A stretch of 64,000 bases of DNA, from positions 124,001-188,000 of the forward strand of contig NZ_JYLH01000014.1 of NCBI RefSeq assembly GCF_001439685.1. Direction: 5' to 3'. This DNA is from Pseudomonas libanensis. Lineage in GTDB: Bacteria > Pseudomonadota > Gammaproteobacteria > Pseudomonadales > Pseudomonadaceae. The stretch's first letter is position 1, and every line of letters begins with the position of its first letter. Shown here piece by piece: positions 61,277-64,000 of the stretch. The position numbers and the translations under genes were made by a program. The notes under the pieces are model-generated. The model made no database searches. It was not told the DNA's origin and saw only the letters and a program-made list of their open reading frames with translations.

Positions 61277-62055
61277 TGAAAAAGTTATTCGTTGCATTCG
61301 TGCTTGCGGCCCTGCCGCTACTGTCCTTCGCCGCCGAACATGGCGCGCAGCTGGAAAAGGTCGATATCGATGTGTCTGACAAAGCCGCCATGCAGGATGG
61401 GCTGCGTACATTCACTAACTACTGCATGGGTTGCCACAGCGCCAAGTTCCAACGTTACGAGCGGGTCGCCGATGACCTGGGCATCCCTCATGAAGTGATG
61501 CTCAGCCACGCGGTGTTCACCGGTGCGAAAATCGGCGACCACATGACCACCGGCATGCAACCGGCCGACGCCAAGACCTGGTTCGGCGCCGCACCGCCCG
61601 ACCTGACCCTGGTGGCTCGCGTGCGCGGCACCGACTGGCTCTACGGCTACCTGAAATCCTTCTACGAAGACCCTGCGCGCCCTTACGGCGTGAACAACAA
61701 AGTCTTCCCGAACGTCGGCATGCCGAACGTTCTGGTCGGCCTGCAGGGTCGTCAAGTGGTAGGATGCAAGCAGGTTCAGGTCGTTGAAGACGGCAAGAAG
61801 CAATATGATCCGTTGACCGGTACGCCTCTGACCCATGAAGCATGCGATCAACTGACCATCGTGCCCAAGACCGGTACGCTGAATGAAGAGCAGTTCGACG
61901 AGAAGGTCAAGAACCTGGTGACCTTCCTGGCCTACTCGGCCAACCCGGTCAAACTGCAGCACCAGCGCATCGGTACTTACGTCTTGCTGTACCTGGCTTT
62001 CTTCTTCGTATTCGCTTATCTGCTCAAGCGCGAATACTGGAAGGATGTGCATTGA
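61276..62055 (+). CDS. petC: Cytochrome c1 of the bc1 complex
   Basis: A 259-residue c-type cytochrome. The signal peptide (1-20, ending LSFAAE) leads to the haem site C50-x2-C53-H54 (NYCMGCHSAKF); the sixth ligand Met is probably in the TGMQPADAKTWFG segment. A C-terminal span (YVLLYLAFFFVFAYLL) anchors it. It is the third gene of petABC, coupled to petB by TGATG. A long hairpin follows. Confidence 0.96.
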   Translation: MKKLFVAFVLAALPLLSFAAEHGAQLEKVDIDVSDKAAMQDGLRTFTNYCMGCHSAKFQRYERVADDLGIPHEVMLSHAVFTGAKIGDHMTTGMQPADAKTWFGAAPPDLTLVARVRGTDWLYGYLKSFYEDPARPYGVNNKVFPNVGMPNVLVGLQGRQVVGCKQVQVVEDGKKQYDPLTGTPLTHEACDQLTIVPKTGTLNEEQFDEKVKNLVTFLAYSANPVKLQHQRIGTYVLLYLAFFFVFAYLLKREYWKDVH

Positions 62056-62084
62056 TCCAACCGTAAGCAATTGCTGTTAATCTT

Positions 62085-62166
62085 GCGCGCCCAGCGGCAT
62101 CTCTGAACACGTAGCGACCGGTTGAACCGGACGTTACAGGGATGCTCTCTGGGCGCGCTCGTTTTT
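62085..62166 (+). terminator. Long imperfect hairpin with T-run between petC and sspA
   Basis: Outer arms GCGCGCCCAG (62085-62094) and CTGGGCGCGC (62149-62158), inner arms GCATC (62097-62101) and GATGC (62141-62145), and an apical CCGGTT-GA-ACCGG stem form one 74-base structure ending near TTTTT (62162-62166). It probably terminates petABC, but its size suggests more. Confidence 0.7.
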
Positions 62167-62203
62167 GAGCTTTCGATAATTTCAACAAGCGAGGAGGACC
62201 GCC

Positions 62204-62821
62204 ATGGGCGTGACCAATCGGTTGGCCTGTTACTCCGACCCCGCCGACCACTATTCCCACCGAGTACGCATCGTGCTCGCAGAGAAGGGTGTCAGCGCCG
62301 AGATCATCAGTGTGGAGGCGGGCCGTCATCCGCCGAAACTGATCGAAGTGAACCCTTACGGCAGCTTGCCCACCCTGGTCGATCGTGACCTGGCGTTGTG
62401 GGAGTCAACCGTGGTGATGGAATACTTGGATGAGCGTTACCCTCATCCGCCTTTGCTGCCGGTATACCCGGTGGCGCGTGCCAACAGCCGCCTGCTGATC
62501 CATCGGATCCAGCGCGACTGGTGCGGGCTGGTGGATGTGATTCTGGATTCGCGTTCAAAAGAAGCCGCTCGGGTGCAGGCGCGCAAGGAATTGCGCGAGA
62601 GCCTGACCGGCGTTTCGCCGTTGTTCGCCGACAAACCTTTTTTCCTCAGTGAGGAACAAAGCTTGGTGGATTGCTGCCTATTACCCATACTCTGGCGCTT
62701 GCCGATCCTGGGCATTGAACTGCCACGGCCGGCCAAGCCGTTGCTTGATTACATGGAGCGCCAGTTTGCGCGTGAGGCTTTCCAGGCGAGTCTGTCTGGT
62801 GTCGAACGCGATATGCGCTAA
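62204..62821 (+). CDS. sspA: Stringent starvation protein A
   Basis: A 205-residue glutathione-S-transferase-fold protein that binds RNA polymerase and modulates stress and virulence genes. Visible are a thioredoxin-like N-terminus (RLACYSDPADHYSHRVRIVL), NPYGSLPTLVDRDLALWES and the helical C-terminal domain. It lacks a GST catalytic Cys/Ser, as in all SspA. GAGGAGGA lies before the ATG. It is followed 17 bases on by sspB and lies directly after petABC, as is usual in gammaproteobacteria. Confidence 0.95.
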   Translation: MGVTNRLACYSDPADHYSHRVRIVLAEKGVSAEIISVEAGRHPPKLIEVNPYGSLPTLVDRDLALWESTVVMEYLDERYPHPPLLPVYPVARANSRLLIHRIQRDWCGLVDVILDSRSKEAARVQARKELRESLTGVSPLFADKPFFLSEEQSLVDCCLLPILWRLPILGIELPRPAKPLLDYMERQFAREAFQASLSGVERDMR

Positions 62822-62838
62822 GGCTTAAGGAGCCGTTG

Positions 62839-63258
62839 ATGAACTCCAGTCGACCTTACCTGGTCCGCGCGCTCTATGAGTGGATTGTGGACAACGATTG
62901 CACCCCGCACATGCTGGTCAATTCCGAATTTCCTGCGGTTCAGGTACCGCAGGGTTTTGCCAGTGACGGACAAATCGTGCTGAACGTATCGCCCAGTGCC
63001 GTGCGTCACCTGCACATGGACAACGAAGCGGTGAGCTTCGAAGGGCGTTTCGGCGGTGTGCCCCATACGCTGTTCGTGCCAATCGGTGCCATCCTCGGGA
63101 TCTATGCCCGGGAAAATGGCCAAGGCATGGTGTTCGATCTGGAGTCGCCTTTCGAGGACGGCGAAACGATCGAAGGTGAAGGCGGTGATGATGTGCCGCC
63201 ACCGGATACCGAGCCGCCGCGCCCTAGCGGTCGGCCGAGCTTGAAAGTGGTGAAGTAG
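62839..63258 (+). CDS. sspB: Stringent starvation protein B, ClpXP adaptor
   Basis: A 139-residue adaptor that delivers ssrA-tagged peptides to ClpXP. The folded domain begins SSRPYLVRALYEWIVDN and includes FVPIGAILGIYARENGQGM. A flexible acidic and Pro-rich linker ends in the ClpX-binding basic tail (GRPSLKVVK). ATG 62839 is eight bases after AAGGAG; the TTG before it is not needed. Confidence 0.95.
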   Translation: MNSSRPYLVRALYEWIVDNDCTPHMLVNSEFPAVQVPQGFASDGQIVLNVSPSAVRHLHMDNEAVSFEGRFGGVPHTLFVPIGAILGIYARENGQGMVFDLESPFEDGETIEGEGGDDVPPPDTEPPRPSGRPSLKVVK

Positions 63259-63284
63259 GCGGATTACGCCTCCAGGCCCATAGG

Positions 63285-63319
63285 AAAAATGCCTCGACTG
63301 CTGTCGGGGCATTTTTTTT
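63285..63319 (+). terminator. Rho-independent terminator of sspAB
   Basis: AAAATGCCTCGAC, loop TGCT, GTCGGGGCATTTT with an eight-base T-run. Confidence 0.92.
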
Positions 63320-63417
63320 GCGCGAAGGATATGGATGAAAGTCGCGCCGGAACGGTGATCGTACAACCACCATGGGCTATGATGCGGTCTTTAGTTCGCC
63401 GAGAAAGATGGTTCATC

Positions 63418-64000
63418 ATGGAAAACGCCAGCGCCGCTCCACGTCTTCCCCGCAAGCGCCGCAGCCTTGCCCAGGAATTGGTCACGGTGTTGTCCGAGCA
63501 GATCCGCGACGGCCAGCTCAAGCGGGGCGACAAGCTGCCCACCGAATCGGCGATCATGGACGCCCATGGCGTCAGCCGCACCGTGGTGCGTGAAGCCATC
63601 TCGCGTCTGCAAGCGGCGGGGCAGGTCGAGACCCGCCACGGTATCGGCACCTTTGTGCTGGACACGCCAAGCCCCAGCGGTTTCCGCATTGACCCGGCCA
63701 CCGTAGTGACCTTGCGTGACGTGCTGGCGATCCTGGAGCTGCGTATCAGCCTTGAAGTGGAGTCTGCGGGCCTGGCAGCTTTGCGTCGCAGCGATGCACA
63801 GCTGGCCGCCATGCGTGCGGCCCTCGATGCCCTGAACGAAAGCGCGGCCCATGCCGGCGATGCGGTAGCTTCGGACTTTGCCTTCCATCTGGAAATTGCT
63901 TTGTCTACCGGCAACCGTTACTTCACCGACATCATGACCCACCTGGGTACCAGCATCATTCCACGCACGCGCCTGAATTCGGCGCGCCTGGCCCATGATG
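63418..64000 (+). CDS. GntR-family (FadR/FCD subgroup) regulator, N-terminal part cut by window end
   Basis: 194 residues of an open frame that runs off the window. The winged helix is at about residues 15-80 (KLPTESAIMDAHGVSRTVVR, EAISRLQAAGQVETRHGIGT). The FCD effector domain begins near 105 (DVLAILELRISLEVESAGLA) with metal-binding D and H positions in SDFAFHLEIA. Family members sense sugar acids or organic acids. What it controls lies outside the window. Confidence 0.9.
   Translation, partial: MENASAAPRLPRKRRSLAQELVTVLSEQIRDGQLKRGDKLPTESAIMDAHGVSRTVVREAISRLQAAGQVETRHGIGTFVLDTPSPSGFRIDPATVVTLRDVLAILELRISLEVESAGLAALRRSDAQLAAMRAALDALNESAAHAGDAVASDFAFHLEIALSTGNRYFTDIMTHLGTSIIPRTRLNSARLAHD

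Overview
The window is chromosomal DNA of a Pseudomonas, most likely of the P. fluorescens group. The evidence is the high G+C content, dense interspersed REP palindromes with a GTGGGAG core, AGGAG-type ribosome binding sites and gene blocks that match, from memory, known P. aeruginosa neighbourhoods (ampDE-chemoreceptor, piuABC, speC, dpp-opdP, roxSR, trpS-zapE, rplM-rpsI-petABC-sspAB). It is ordinary core and accessory chromosome. I see no prophage, insertion sequence, CRISPR array, rRNA or tRNA gene.

Layout: 1-3.5 kb holds the end of ampD, ampE and a chemoreceptor. 3.6-11.6 kb holds a small zinc-ribbon membrane protein, tatD and cra facing the divergent fructose PTS operon fruB-fruK-fruA, with a Cra operator in between. 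11.7-13.2 kb is a Tat-exported PhoD phosphatase. 13.3-19.9 kb is an iron-acquisition block (PiuB reductase, PiuA receptor, PiuC dioxygenase, Sel1 protein). 20.0-20.6 kb is a ParDE-type toxin-antitoxin pair. 20.6-22.0 kb is ornithine decarboxylase with an unusual 5' leader. 22.2-25.7 kb is an OpuC/Osm-type compatible-solute ABC transporter. 26.0-27.6 kb is prfC. 27.7-30.0 kb is an enterobactin-type TonB receptor. 30.3-43.0 kb is a dipeptide uptake locus with four paralogous binding proteins, an OprD-type porin and DppBCDF.

At 43.1-45.8 kb lies a 918-residue orphan protein of unrecognised family. Its gene is preceded by a close match to the HrpL/RspL hrp box. It sits between genes that I recall as neighbours in P. 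aeruginosa, and I consider it a candidate type III secretion effector and the most interesting item here. From 46 to 64 kb come a SIMPL-domain protein, the RoxSR redox two-component system, an SbmA-like ABC exporter, a YhcB protein, an alpha/beta hydrolase, trpS, zapE, a GlxA-type regulator, an acyl-CoA dehydrogenase, an aldo/keto reductase, rplM-rpsI, the cytochrome bc1 operon, sspA-sspB and the start of a GntR/FadR regulator cut by the window edge.

Shared themes are nutrient capture (fructose, iron-siderophore, dipeptides, betaine) with local regulators, and structured intergenic RNA or DNA: a putative terminator plus 21-codon ORF in the speC leader, a long imperfect hairpin between petC and sspA, and several REP doublets. 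All product calls are from reading the sequence; no database search was run.
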